Shown: positions 1-6,976 of the stretch, in pieces | Layout of the letters: each line of letters begins with the position of its first letter | Position numbering within the stretch: position 1 is the stretch's first letter | NCBI RefSeq assembly: GCF_039543825.1 | Contig: NZ_BAABKM010000002.1 | Coordinates: forward strand, 1,024,133 to 1,088,132 | Source: Nocardioides conyzicola | GTDB lineage: Bacteria; Actinomycetota; Actinomycetes; Propionibacteriales; Nocardioidaceae | Direction of reading: 5' to 3' | DNA length: 64,000 nt | Notes under the pieces: model-generated | The model's input: the letters and a program-made list of their open reading frames with translations, nothing else | The model's database searches: none | What the model was told of the DNA's origin: nothing | Translations under genes and position numbers: made by a program

Positions 1-622
1 GCGCGACGTCGCCGAGCGCGAGGCCGCGATGGCCGCCGAGCGCGCCCGTCTGGCGCGAGCGGTGCACGACGGGGTGCTCCAGGTGCTCGCCCTGGTCCAG
101 CGACGCGGGCGCGAGCTGGGTGGCGAGGCCGGCGAGCTCGGCCGACTGGCCGGCGAGCAGGAGCGCGAGCTGCGCGGGCTGATCCGGGCCCAGGAGGCCG
201 TCAGCACCCTCGGCCAGGACGCGACGGTGGACCTGGCCGCCGAGCTGGCGCGGCTCGAGCACGGCCAGGACGTCACCGTGTCGGGTCCGGGCACGCCGGT
301 GGAGCTGCCCGCCGCCACCGCCCGTGAGCTGGTCGCGGTGGTGCGGGCGTGCCTCGACAACGTCCGGGTCCACGTCGGCGAAGACGCGCCCGCGTGGGTG
401 CTCCTGCAGGCGTTCCCGGACCGCGTGGAGGTGTCGGTCCGCGACGACGGGCCGGGCATCCCGGCCGGCCGGCTCGAGGAGGCCGCCGCACAGGGTCGGC
501 TCGGCGTCGCCGAGTCCGTCCGCGGCCGGATCGCCGACCTCGGGGGCACCGCGGAGCTGTCCACCGGCTCGTTCGGCACCGAGTGGGAGCTCGTCGTACC
601 CCGACTAGGCTCGACGCCGTGA
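1..622 (+). CDS. MacS-family sensor histidine kinase, C-terminal part
   Basis: The reading frame is open from the first bases of the window, so the N-terminal input region lies outside. What remains is the catalytic half: a HisKA_3-type phosphoacceptor box (VHDGVLQVLA, His encoded at about 65-67), a helical dimerisation stretch, and an HATPase_c domain with the DDGPGIP G-box and a GxxGVAESV-like G2 region. The HDGVLQ form is typical of the DUF5931/MacS group of actinobacterial kinases that pair with NarL-type regulators. It autophosphorylates on His and passes phosphate to the next gene product. The stop overlaps the start of that gene in a GTGA, so the two are translationally coupled. The stimulus cannot be told from this fragment. 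Confidence 0.85.
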   Translation, partial: RDVAEREAAMAAERARLARAVHDGVLQVLALVQRRGRELGGEAGELGRLAGEQERELRGLIRAQEAVSTLGQDATVDLAAELARLEHGQDVTVSGPGTPVELPAATARELVAVVRACLDNVRVHVGEDAPAWVLLQAFPDRVEVSVRDDGPGIPAGRLEEAAAQGRLGVAESVRGRIADLGGTAELSTGSFGTEWELVVPRLGSTP

Positions 623-1275
623 GCGAGGACCCGATCCGCGTGATGGTCGTCGACGACCACCCGCTGTGGCGTGACGCCGTGGAGCGTGACCTCGCGGCCG
701 CGGGGCTCGACGTGGTCGCCGTCGCGGCCGACGGGCGCGAGGCGCTGGCCCGCTTCCCCGCGGCCCGGCCGCAGGTGGTGGTCCTCGACCTGCAGATCCC
801 GGCCCCGGACGGGGTCGAGGTGACGACGGAGATCGTGCGCCAGGACCCGTCGGTGCGGGTGCTGATCCTGTCCGCGTCGGGCGAGCACGCCGACGTGCTC
901 GCGGCGGTGAAGGCGGGTGCGACCGGCTACCTGGTGAAGTCGGCCTCGCGCGAGGAGCTGCTGACCGCCGTACGACGGGTCGCCGACGGGGACCCGGTCT
1001 TCACCGCCGGGCTGGCGGGCCTGGTGCTCGGCGAGTTCCAGCGGATCTCGGACGCGCCGACGCCCGACCCGTCGGAGCCACGGCTGACCGAGCGCGAGAC
1101 GGAGGTCCTCAAGATGGTCGCCAAGGGCCTCTCCTACCGCCAGATCGCCGACCGCCTGGTGCTGTCGCACCGGACCGTGCAGAACCACGTCCAGAACACG
1201 CTCACCAAGCTGCAGATGCACAACCGCGTCGAGCTCACCCGCTACGCCATCGAGCGCGGACTCGACGCCGAGTAG
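619..1275 (+). CDS. NarL/LuxR-family response regulator
   Basis: A 218-residue two-component regulator. The receiver domain has the acidic pair (VVDDH), the phosphoacceptor Asp in VVLDLQIPAPDG and the conserved Lys in GYLVKSAS. A C-terminal LuxR helix-turn-helix follows (LTERETEVLKMVAKGLSYRQ, then SHRTVQNHVQNTLTKLQ). The GTG start at 619 overlaps the kinase stop by 4 bases and gives the expected N-terminus (MSEDPIRVMVVDDH); longer in-frame starts would run through the kinase gene. It should bind DNA as a dimer when phosphorylated by the upstream kinase. Targets are unknown; the MacRS pair is linked in relatives to membrane and cell-envelope stress, which is knowledge of the family rather than something seen here. 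Confidence 0.9.
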   Translation: MSEDPIRVMVVDDHPLWRDAVERDLAAAGLDVVAVAADGREALARFPAARPQVVVLDLQIPAPDGVEVTTEIVRQDPSVRVLILSASGEHADVLAAVKAGATGYLVKSASREELLTAVRRVADGDPVFTAGLAGLVLGEFQRISDAPTPDPSEPRLTERETEVLKMVAKGLSYRQIADRLVLSHRTVQNHVQNTLTKLQMHNRVELTRYAIERGLDAE

Positions 1276-1485
1276 CCGCTCTGTGTGGCCGAGGCCACGC
1301 CTCTGCACGCCCGATCATGGGACAGATCACGTCCGGATGGGGATCACCGTGGGGTCGGTCGGGCGTTCTACCAGGTGCGCCCGGTGGGTCATCTTTCGCC
1401 TGCGCCGTCCTGCCAGGACCTCACCTCCGGGTGGGTCACGCCGCCGTTCCGGCCGCCACTGGCTCGCCTACGAAGGATCTTCGGT

Positions 1486-2172
1486 TTGTCCGCATCACCC
1501 TCGTCCCTGTTCGACCGCGCCGCTACGGCCCCCGCCCGGGTGCTCGTCGCACTGGCCCTCGTCGCCGTGACCGCCACCACCGTGGTGGCCGGCCACCGGC
1601 ACGGAGCATCCGCGCCCGCGGCATCCGTCGCCGACGCGGCGGCCGAGGTGCCGCCCGCCCACGAGCCCGCCGTACGCCGTGACGTCGTCTCCCGCTCCGG
1701 CGACCGCCGGCACGGGGCCACGACGGCGGCCGTGCGGCGCGCGGCGCCCCTGGTCCGCAAGCCCATCCCAACAATGCCGGAGGCGCGCAGCGACGCCGCC
1801 GAGACGGTCGCGGCGGCCGAGGCCTCGGCGTACAACATCCCCGGCCACTGCCTGGGCTGGGCGCGCGAGCAGGCGGACATCCCGTCGCGGTACGCCGACG
1901 CCGCCACCGCGTGGGAGCACGCGCGCGGCCGCCACCCCGGCGACCTGACCCCGCCGGAGGGTGCTGCGGTCTACTGGCTGGGCGGCAGCGGCGGCCACGG
2001 CCACGTCGCGATCTCCGTCGGCGGCGGCCTGGTGCGGTCGTCGGACGCCGGCGGCTACGGCGTGGTCGCCACGGTGCCGCTGCGTCGGCTGACCCGAGAG
2101 TGGCACCTGACGTACGTCGGCTGGTCCGACTCGGTCAACGGCTACCGGATCCCCGGCGTCGCCCGGACCTGA
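1486..2172 (+). CDS. Secreted or membrane-anchored Cys/His hydrolase-like protein
   Basis: A 228-residue protein. I start it at TTG 1486 because an AAGGA box (1473-1477) lies 8 bases upstream; the frame is open further upstream but has no comparable site. Residues about 18-37 form a signal or anchor helix, followed by an Ala/Pro/Arg-rich linker to about residue 110. The C-terminal domain has GHCLGWAR (Cys122) and GGHGHVAISV (His171/His173), the arrangement of NlpC/P60 or CHAP-type peptidoglycan amidases, and it ends with an aromatic-rich strand. A cell-wall role is inferred from this Cys/His layout; I cannot name the exact family. About 210 bases separate it from the regulator gene. I found no recognisable riboswitch there, only three GATCA words at 1313, 1325 and 1342. 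Confidence 0.6.
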   Translation: MSASPSSLFDRAATAPARVLVALALVAVTATTVVAGHRHGASAPAASVADAAAEVPPAHEPAVRRDVVSRSGDRRHGATTAAVRRAAPLVRKPIPTMPEARSDAAETVAAAEASAYNIPGHCLGWAREQADIPSRYADAATAWEHARGRHPGDLTPPEGAAVYWLGGSGGHGHVAISVGGGLVRSSDAGGYGVVATVPLRRLTREWHLTYVGWSDSVNGYRIPGVART

Positions 2173-2177
2173 CCGGG

Positions 2178-3146
2178 TCAGTAGCCGCTCGGCAGCCGCA
2201 GCGTGTAGTGCTCCTCGAGGGCCGCGGCCTCCTCCTCGGTGAGGTGGACGTCGAGGGCGGCGACGGCGTCGGCCAGGTGGTGGTCCTTCGTGGGTCCGAC
2301 GATCGGCGCCGACACGACGGGGTTGCGCAGCACCCAGGCGAGGGCGACCTGCGCCATCGGGACGCCGCGAGCGTCGGCGATCCGCGCGACGGCCTCGACG
2401 ATGGGGCGGTTCTCCTCCCCGACGTACCTCTGGCCCATCGGGTCGTTCTCGGAGCGCAGCGTCTGCTCGCCCCACGGCCGGGCGAGCCGGCCCTTGGCGA
2501 GCGGGCTCCACGGCACCGAGCCGACGCCCTGGTCGGCGAGCAGGCCGAACATCTCGCGCTCCTCCTCGCGCTGCAGGAGGCTGTACTGGTTCTGCATCGA
2601 GACGAAGCGCGTCCAGCCGCCGAGGTCGGCGGCGTGCTGCAGCTTGGCGAACTGCCACGCCCACATCGACGAGGCGCCGAGGTAGCGGACCTTGCCAGCC
2701 TTCACGACGTCGTGGAGGGCCTCCATCGTCTCCTCGACCGGCGTCTGCGGGTCGAAGCGGTGGATCTGGTAGAGGTCGACGTAGTCGGTGCCCAGGCGGG
2801 TCAGGGAGGCATCGATCTGCTCCATGATCGCCTTGCGGGACAGGCCGGAGCCACCCGGACCGCGGTGCATCGGGAAGAACACCTTGGTGGCGAGCACGAC
2901 GTCCTCGCGACGGCTGAACTCCCTGATCGCGCGGCCGGTGATCTCCTCCGACGTACCCGCGCTGTAGACGTTGGCGGTGTCCCAGAACGTGATGCCGAGG
3001 TCGACGGCCTGGCGGAACATCGGCGCCGCCGCCTCGTCGCCGAGCGCCCACTCGTGGGCACCGCGGGAGGTGTCGCCGAAGCTCATGCAGCCGAGCGCGA
3101 TCCGGCTCACCTGCAGGCCGGAGCTGCCGAGGCGGGTGTAGTCCAT
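2178..3146 (-). CDS. Aldo/keto reductase
   Basis: A 322-residue NADPH-dependent oxidoreductase of the aldo/keto reductase superfamily with a TIM-barrel fold. Visible signature parts are the start strand (MDYTRLGSSGLQVSRIALGC), the catalytic Asp/Tyr segment (FWDTANVYSAGTSEE), the Lys strand (VVLATKVFF), the His strand (VDLYQIHRFD) and the C-terminal coenzyme segment (APIVGPTKDHHLADAV). It resembles the general YajO/Tas-like branch acting on aldehydes and ketones; the substrate is unknown. The ATG lies one base after the stop of the upstream aldo/keto reductase gene, so the two are co-transcribed. It converges on the hydrolase gene at 1486-2172, with only 5 bases between their ends. Confidence 0.88.
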   Translation of the reverse strand: MDYTRLGSSGLQVSRIALGCMSFGDTSRGAHEWALGDEAAAPMFRQAVDLGITFWDTANVYSAGTSEEITGRAIREFSRREDVVLATKVFFPMHRGPGGSGLSRKAIMEQIDASLTRLGTDYVDLYQIHRFDPQTPVEETMEALHDVVKAGKVRYLGASSMWAWQFAKLQHAADLGGWTRFVSMQNQYSLLQREEEREMFGLLADQGVGSVPWSPLAKGRLARPWGEQTLRSENDPMGQRYVGEENRPIVEAVARIADARGVPMAQVALAWVLRNPVVSAPIVGPTKDHHLADAVAALDVHLTEEEAAALEEHYTLRLPSGY

Positions 3147-3147
3147 G

Positions 3148-4026
3148 TCAGGCCTCCGGGATCTCGCGGCTGAAGGCGGGGAAGACGACGTCCTCGGGTG
3201 CGGGCCCGCCGCGCTTGCCCGTGTCGAGGGCGTCGATGCTCGCGAGCTCGTCGGCCGACAGATCGAAGTCGAAGACGTCGATGTTCTCGGCGATGCGGGC
3301 GGGCTTCGTGGACTTCGGGATCACCTGACGGCCCTCCTGCAGGCCCCATCGCAACATCACCTGGGCGGGCGACTTGCCGTGGTGGGCCGCGACCGCGCCG
3401 ATGACCGGATCCTCGAGCGTGCTGGTGTGGCCGCTGTCGCGGTAGAAGGTGATGCCCCCGATGGGCGCCCAGGCCTGGTTGAGGATGCCGTGCTCGACGT
3501 CGTACGCCTGCACCTCGCGCTGCTGGAAGTAGGGGTGGACCTCGATCTGGTTGACCGCCGGCACGACCGTCGCGACCTCCATCAAGCTGACCAGGTGGTC
3601 GACCATGAAGTTGCTGACGCCGATCGCCCGCACCTTCCCCTGCTCGAGCAGCGTCTCCAGGGCACGGTAGGCACCCAGGGTCCGGTCGAACTCCGCCGGC
3701 CAGACCTGGTGCAGGATCAGCAGGTCGATCTGGTCGACGCCGAGCTTGCCGGCGCTCTTCTCGAACCCGTGCAGGGTCTCGTCGTAGCCGAAGTCGTTGA
3801 GCCAGATCTTGGTCTCGATGAAGACGTCCGACCGGTCCACGTCGGAGGCGTGGATCGCCTCGCCGACCTGGCGCTCGTTGCCGTACGCCGCGGCGGTGTC
3901 GATGTGCCGGTAGCCCGCGTCGAGGGCGGCGTGGACGGCGTCGCGCGTCTCGTCGGGAGGCGTCTGGAAGACACCGAAGCCGAGTGCCGGCATCTCGACG
4001 CCGTTGTTGAGGGTGTAGGTCTCCAT
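3148..4026 (-). CDS. Aldo/keto reductase, DkgA-like
   Basis: A 292-residue aldo/keto reductase of the AKR5 (2,5-diketo-D-gluconate reductase-like) type. It starts MPALGFGVFQ-like after a short strand and has the catalytic Asp/Tyr (YRHIDTAAAYGNE), Lys (VFIETKIW), His (LLILHQVW) and the C-terminal nucleotide clamp (QVIPKSTKPARIAENI). The frame runs on upstream through the sigma-factor gene, but the family N-terminus begins at ATG 4026. That ATG has no Shine-Dalgarno site; TAGCGT lies 7 bases ahead, so a leaderless transcript is likely. It is followed after one base by a second aldo/keto reductase, giving a two-gene reductase unit that may detoxify reactive carbonyls. Confidence 0.88.
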   Translation of the reverse strand: METYTLNNGVEMPALGFGVFQTPPDETRDAVHAALDAGYRHIDTAAAYGNERQVGEAIHASDVDRSDVFIETKIWLNDFGYDETLHGFEKSAGKLGVDQIDLLILHQVWPAEFDRTLGAYRALETLLEQGKVRAIGVSNFMVDHLVSLMEVATVVPAVNQIEVHPYFQQREVQAYDVEHGILNQAWAPIGGITFYRDSGHTSTLEDPVIGAVAAHHGKSPAQVMLRWGLQEGRQVIPKSTKPARIAENIDVFDFDLSADELASIDALDTGKRGGPAPEDVVFPAFSREIPEA

Positions 4027-4033
4027 GGTCCCG

Positions 4034-4039
4034 ACGCTA
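4034..4039 (-). promoter_or_regulatory. Putative -10 element for leaderless aldo/keto reductase mRNA
   Basis: TAGCGT on the minus strand ends 7 bases before ATG 4026. It overlaps the TAG stop codon of the sigma-factor gene. No ribosome-binding site is present, so the transcript probably starts at the ATG. Confidence 0.4.
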
Positions 4040-5287
4040 CTCGGGGCCCAGCGCGGCCAGCTTGCGGTCGAGGACCCGGCGCTCGGGCTCGCTCCCGCAG
4101 AGGCGTACGGCGTCCTCGAGCTCGCGTCGCGCCTCGTCGGTGCGCCCGAGGCGGGTGAGCAGCTCCCCGCGGACGGTCGGCAGGAGGTGGCTGCCGGGGA
4201 GGGCGCCGGTCTCCACCAGGTCGTCGACGATCGGCAGCGCGGCGGCGGGTCCGTCGGCCATCGACACCGCGACCGCGCGGTTGAGCTCGACGACCGGCGA
4301 CGGGGCCAGCCGACCCAGCGCCTCGTAGAGCACCACGATCCGGCCCCAGTCGGTGTCGGCGACCGAGGGCGCGACCGCGTGCGTCTCGGCGATCGCCGCC
4401 TGCACGCCGTACGCCCCGAGGCCGCGGCCGACCTTTCCCGCCTGGGCCAGCGCGGCGCGGCCGCGCACGATCGCCGACCGGTCCCACCGTCGGCGGTCCT
4501 GGTCCTCGAGCAGCACCGGCTCGCCGTCGGCGTCGAGACGTGCCGAGAACCGCGCCGCGGTGAGCTCGAGCAGGGCGAGGAGCCCGTGCACCTCGGGCTC
4601 GTCGGGCACGAGGTGGGCGAGCACCCGCGCCTGCCGGACCGCCTCACGGGCCAGGTCGGTGCGGATCAGCGCGCTCCCGCCCGTCGCCGACGAGCCCTCG
4701 GTGAAGATCAGGTAGACGACGCTGAGCACCGGGCCGAGCCGCTCGCGACGCTCGTCGGGCGGCGGGACCTCGAAGGGCACGTTGGCGGCGGCCAGCGTCT
4801 TCTTCGCCCGGGTGATCCGGGCCTGCACCGTCGCGGTCGGGACCAGGAAGCCGCGCGCGATCTCGTCGCTGGTCAGGCCGCCGACCACCCGCAGCGTCAG
4901 CGCGACCTGCGACTCCCGCGACAGCACGGGGTGGCACGAGATGAACATCAGCGCGAGCACGTCGTCCTCGATGCGGTCCGGGTCCCAGTCGGGCTCCTCG
5001 GCCTCGTCGGCCTGGTGCGCGAGCGCGGCGTACCTCTCGTCGAGGGCCGACCGGCGCCGGAAGGCGTCGATCGCCCGCCGCCGGGCGGTGGTGAGCAACC
5101 ACCCGGCGGGGTTGGCGGGTACGCCGTCGCGCGGCCAGGTGACCAGCGCCTGGGCCAGCGCCTCCTGGGCGACGTCCTCGGCCAGCGCGAAGTCACCGGT
5201 GTGGCGGGCCAGGCTGCTGACGATGTGGGCGGACTCGATCCGCCACACCGCCTCGACCGCCGCGCGCGTCGCTCCGGGTCCCGTCAC
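4037..5287 (-). CDS. ECF42-type RNA polymerase sigma factor with C-terminal TPR-like extension
   Basis: A 416-residue protein. Residues about 15-85 are sigma region 2 (FALAEDVAQEALAQALVTW, then PAGWLLTTARRRAIDAFRRR) and about 110-175 are region 4 (LTLRVVGGLTSDEIARGFL, then VQARITRAKKTL). A long helical extension follows, with the group-typical APSPVVELNRAVAVSMADG and GAYGVQAAIAETHA segments. This build, together with a DGPF/YCII neighbour and no anti-sigma gene, is the hallmark of group ECF42, where the TPR-like tail is thought to control activity. The GTG start overlaps the stop of the DGPF gene in a GTGA, so the two are translationally coupled. The likely promoter of the pair is at 5750-5777 and may be autoregulated. 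Confidence 0.88.
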   Translation of the reverse strand: MTGPGATRAAVEAVWRIESAHIVSSLARHTGDFALAEDVAQEALAQALVTWPRDGVPANPAGWLLTTARRRAIDAFRRRSALDERYAALAHQADEAEEPDWDPDRIEDDVLALMFISCHPVLSRESQVALTLRVVGGLTSDEIARGFLVPTATVQARITRAKKTLAAANVPFEVPPPDERRERLGPVLSVVYLIFTEGSSATGGSALIRTDLAREAVRQARVLAHLVPDEPEVHGLLALLELTAARFSARLDADGEPVLLEDQDRRRWDRSAIVRGRAALAQAGKVGRGLGAYGVQAAIAETHAVAPSVADTDWGRIVVLYEALGRLAPSPVVELNRAVAVSMADGPAAALPIVDDLVETGALPGSHLLPTVRGELLTRLGRTDEARRELEDAVRLCGSEPERRVLDRKLAALGPE

Positions 5288-5703
5288 AGCTGACCGTTGG
5301 CCTCCCGCCAGGCCCGCTCACGCTGGACGTACGGGTTGTCCTGCGGGAACTCGTCGATGCTCGGCACCCGGCGGATCTCGGTCTTGATGCCCGGCCGGGT
5401 CATCGGCAACCGCTTGGCCCACTCGACGGCCTCCTCCTTCGAGGCGACGTCGAGGATGTAGTAGCCGCCGAACAGCTCCTTGGTCTCGCCGTACGGCCCG
5501 TCGGTGACGACCGGCGGCGTTGACGAGTAGTCCACGACGACGCCCTCCTCCGCAGGGTCGAGACCCTCGGCGGCGACCAGCACCCCGGACGAGATCAGCT
5601 CGTCGTTGAAGCGGCCCATGGCCTCGAGCATCTCGTCGAAGTCGACGTCCGCGAAGGACGCGACGGCCTCGTCGTTGCCGCGCATGATCAGCATGTACTT
5701 CAT
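5284..5703 (-). CDS. DGPF/YCII-related protein, ECF42 partner
   Basis: A 139-residue alpha+beta barrel protein of the YCII-related family. It begins MKYMLIMRGN and carries VTDGPYGETKELFGGYYILD, the Tyr form of the DGPF motif that names the group. A good ribosome-binding site (AAGGAG, 5713-5718) precedes ATG 5703. The stop overlaps the sigma-factor start by 4 bases. DGPF genes are regularly next to, and regulated by, ECF42 sigma factors; their biochemical role is not established. The N-terminal half carries an acidic segment (DVDFDEMLEAMGRFND) as in relatives. It is either a target or a signalling partner of the sigma factor. Confidence 0.88.
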   Translation of the reverse strand: MKYMLIMRGNDEAVASFADVDFDEMLEAMGRFNDELISSGVLVAAEGLDPAEEGVVVDYSSTPPVVTDGPYGETKELFGGYYILDVASKEEAVEWAKRLPMTRPGIKTEIRRVPSIDEFPQDNPYVQRERAWREANGQL

Positions 5704-5749
5704 GGCTCTGCACTCCTTCTGGGTCGTCCTTCGACCCTCTCACCCAGCA

Positions 5750-5777
5750 GACGAACGACTCAGCGGTCCGATCGACA
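5750..5777 (-). promoter_or_regulatory. Putative ECF42-dependent promoter of the DGPF-sigma operon
   Basis: On the minus strand TGTCGA (5777-5772) is followed after 18 bases by CGTC (5753-5750), about 47 bases before the DGPF start. As I recall, ECF42 target promoters in Streptomyces have TGTCGA at -35 and CG(A/T)C at -10. A near-identical pair precedes the second DGPF gene at 6599. Confidence 0.55.
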
Positions 5778-5786
5778 ACAGGGGTG

Positions 5787-5820
5787 AGATTTCTAGAAAT
5801 CTATTGATCTTCGATAGATA
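5787..5820. promoter_or_regulatory. AT-rich palindromes in the divergent promoter region
   Basis: Positions 5787-5802 form a perfect 16-base palindrome (AGATTTCT/AGAAATCT). Overlapping it, ATCTAT (5799-5804) and ATAGAT (5814-5819) form an inverted repeat. The stretch is strikingly AT-rich for this genome and covers the -35 of the DUF2975 gene, so it is a plausible operator for the small HTH protein encoded at 6318. Confidence 0.5.
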
Positions 5821-5832
5821 TCCGGTGATCAT
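5804..5832 (+). promoter_or_regulatory. Putative promoter of the DUF2975-HTH operon
   Basis: TTGATC (5804-5809), a 17-base spacer, then GATCAT (5827-5832), ending 6 bases before ATG 5839. There is no Shine-Dalgarno site, so a leaderless transcript is likely. The -35 lies inside the AT-rich palindromes. Confidence 0.45.
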
Positions 5833-5838
5833 CGATCC

Positions 5839-6318
5839 ATGATGTGGGAGCAACGAGTCGTCGTACCGCTCAAGATCTGCCTCGTCGGCCTCTTCGGGAT
5901 CCTGCTGGTCTTCCAGACCCTGTCCCTGCCCGGGCAGTTCCGCTACATGGCGGAGCAGCACCCGGAGGACGCCGACCAGCGCTGGCCGCTGACCGCGATC
6001 GCGGTCTTCCTGGTGCTGTGCGTCCAGGTCGTCGTGGTGGCGACCTGGAAGCTGCTCGGCCTGGTGTCGGCCGACCGCATCTTCACCCGGGACTCGCTGG
6101 TCTGGGTCGACGTCATCCTCGGGGCGATCGGTGCCGCCTGGCTGGTGGTGCTGGCGATCTTCCTCTGGGTCGGCTTCCACGCCGACGACCCCGGCGCGCC
6201 GATGCTGCTCCTGCTGATCCTCGCCTCCGGCACCGTGCTCGGCCTGCTGATGGTCGTCATGCGCGCCCTGCTGCGCCAGGCGACCGTGCTGCGCACCGAC
6301 ATGGAGGGCGTGATCTGA
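5839..6318 (+). CDS. DUF2975 family membrane protein
   Basis: A 159-residue integral membrane protein with four predicted helices: about residues 8-28 (VVPLKICLVGLFGILLVFQT), 49-72, 87-112 and 118-142. This matches DUF2975 proteins, which are almost always encoded just upstream of a small Cro/C1-type regulator, as here (TGATG overlap at 6316-6320). The function is not known; the pairing suggests a membrane component whose expression is set by the cognate HTH protein. The ATG at 5839 directly follows promoter-like sequence without a ribosome-binding site. An adjacent second ATG at 5842 is an equally possible start. Confidence 0.8.
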   Translation: MMWEQRVVVPLKICLVGLFGILLVFQTLSLPGQFRYMAEQHPEDADQRWPLTAIAVFLVLCVQVVVVATWKLLGLVSADRIFTRDSLVWVDVILGAIGAAWLVVLAIFLWVGFHADDPGAPMLLLLILASGTVLGLLMVVMRALLRQATVLRTDMEGVI

Positions 6319-6551
6319 TGGCGATCGTCGTGCGCATCGACGTCGAGCTCGCCAGGCGCAAGATGAGCGTCGGCGAGTTCGCCGAGCGGGTCGGCCTCAC
6401 GCCGGCCAACGTCGCCGTCCTCAAGAACGGGCGCGCCAAGGCCGTCCGCTTCAGCACCCTCGAGGCGATGTGCCGGGTGCTCGGCTGCCAGCCCGGCGAC
6501 CTGCTGGAGTGGGTCGACGACGACTCCCGAGCGGCTGTCGATTCCGGGTGA
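6318..6551 (+). CDS. Small HTH transcriptional regulator, Cro/C1 (YozG-like)
   Basis: A 77-residue protein that is essentially one HTH_26/Cro-C1 DNA-binding domain: DVELARRKMSVGEFAERVG for the first helices, LTPANVAVLKNGRAKAVRFS for the recognition helix, then TLEAMCRVLGCQPGDLLEW. It starts at ATG 6318, sharing the last base of the DUF2975 stop (TGATG). Regulators of this kind usually control their own operon; the palindromic AT-rich block at 5787-5820 is the obvious candidate site. Its 3' end contains the TGTCGA element proposed to drive the next gene. Confidence 0.85.
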   Translation: MAIVVRIDVELARRKMSVGEFAERVGLTPANVAVLKNGRAKAVRFSTLEAMCRVLGCQPGDLLEWVDDDSRAAVDSG

Positions 6552-6562
6552 CCTCGCCCGTC
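6536..6562 (+). promoter_or_regulatory. Second putative ECF42-dependent promoter
   Basis: TGTCGA (6536-6541), 17 bases, then CGTC (6559-6562), inside the end of the HTH gene and just ahead of the second DGPF gene. It matches the element at 5750-5777 apart from one base of spacing. Confidence 0.5.
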
Positions 6563-6598
6563 ATCGACATGTCAGCACCCGCACGGGAGGATCCCAGG

Positions 6599-6955
6599 AT
6601 GGACCAGAGTCGCCGATACCTGCTGCTGCTACCCGCTCCGGAGGAGGAGTGGGCGTCGCTGCCGGAGTCCGAGGTCGAGCTCGGGATGCAGAACCACGGG
6701 CGGTTCCACGAGGCCCTGGCCACGCGGGGTCACCACCTGGTGATGGCCAGCCCGCTCGAGCCCTCCGCGCAGGCGGTCTCGCTGCGCAACACGGGCCGCG
6801 GGTCGGCGATGGTCACCGAAGGACCGTTCACCGAGTCCGTCGAGCAGATCGTCGGCTTCTACCTCGTCGAGTCGAGCGACGAGGCCGACCTCCTGGAGGT
6901 CGTGCGCGAGTTCGCCGAGGGTGGCGACCACGTCGAGCTGCGCCGCCTGGCCTAG
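6599..6955 (+). CDS. Second DGPF/YCII-related protein
   Basis: A 118-residue YCII-related protein (MDQSRRYLLLLPAPEEEWAS) with the motif region VTEGPFTESVEQIVGFYLVE, a TEGPF variant of DGPF. ATG 6599 is preceded by GGGAGG (6585-6590) at 8 bases. An in-frame ATG at 6569 would start at or near the predicted transcript start but lacks such a site. It is not in the sigma-factor operon and lies on the other strand, yet carries a matching TGTCGA/CGTC promoter, so it is a likely second member of a small ECF42 regulon. Convergent with the acyltransferase gene. Confidence 0.8.
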   Translation: MDQSRRYLLLLPAPEEEWASLPESEVELGMQNHGRFHEALATRGHHLVMASPLEPSAQAVSLRNTGRGSAMVTEGPFTESVEQIVGFYLVESSDEADLLEVVREFAEGGDHVELRRLA

Positions 6956-6976
6956 GACGCAGCGAGACCGGACCGG

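Noticed and set aside
1276..1485. Possible c-di-AMP (ydaO-type) riboswitch before the cell-wall hydrolase-like gene
   Set aside because: Such switches often precede wall hydrolases in actinobacteria, so I looked for the conserved core (GGGGAACC-like and following blocks) and did not find it.
3148..4647. Longer 499-codon version of the second aldo/keto reductase
   Set aside because: The first 207 codons run antisense-frame through the sigma-factor gene and lack homology; the family N-terminus starts at ATG 4026 with a -10 element just ahead.
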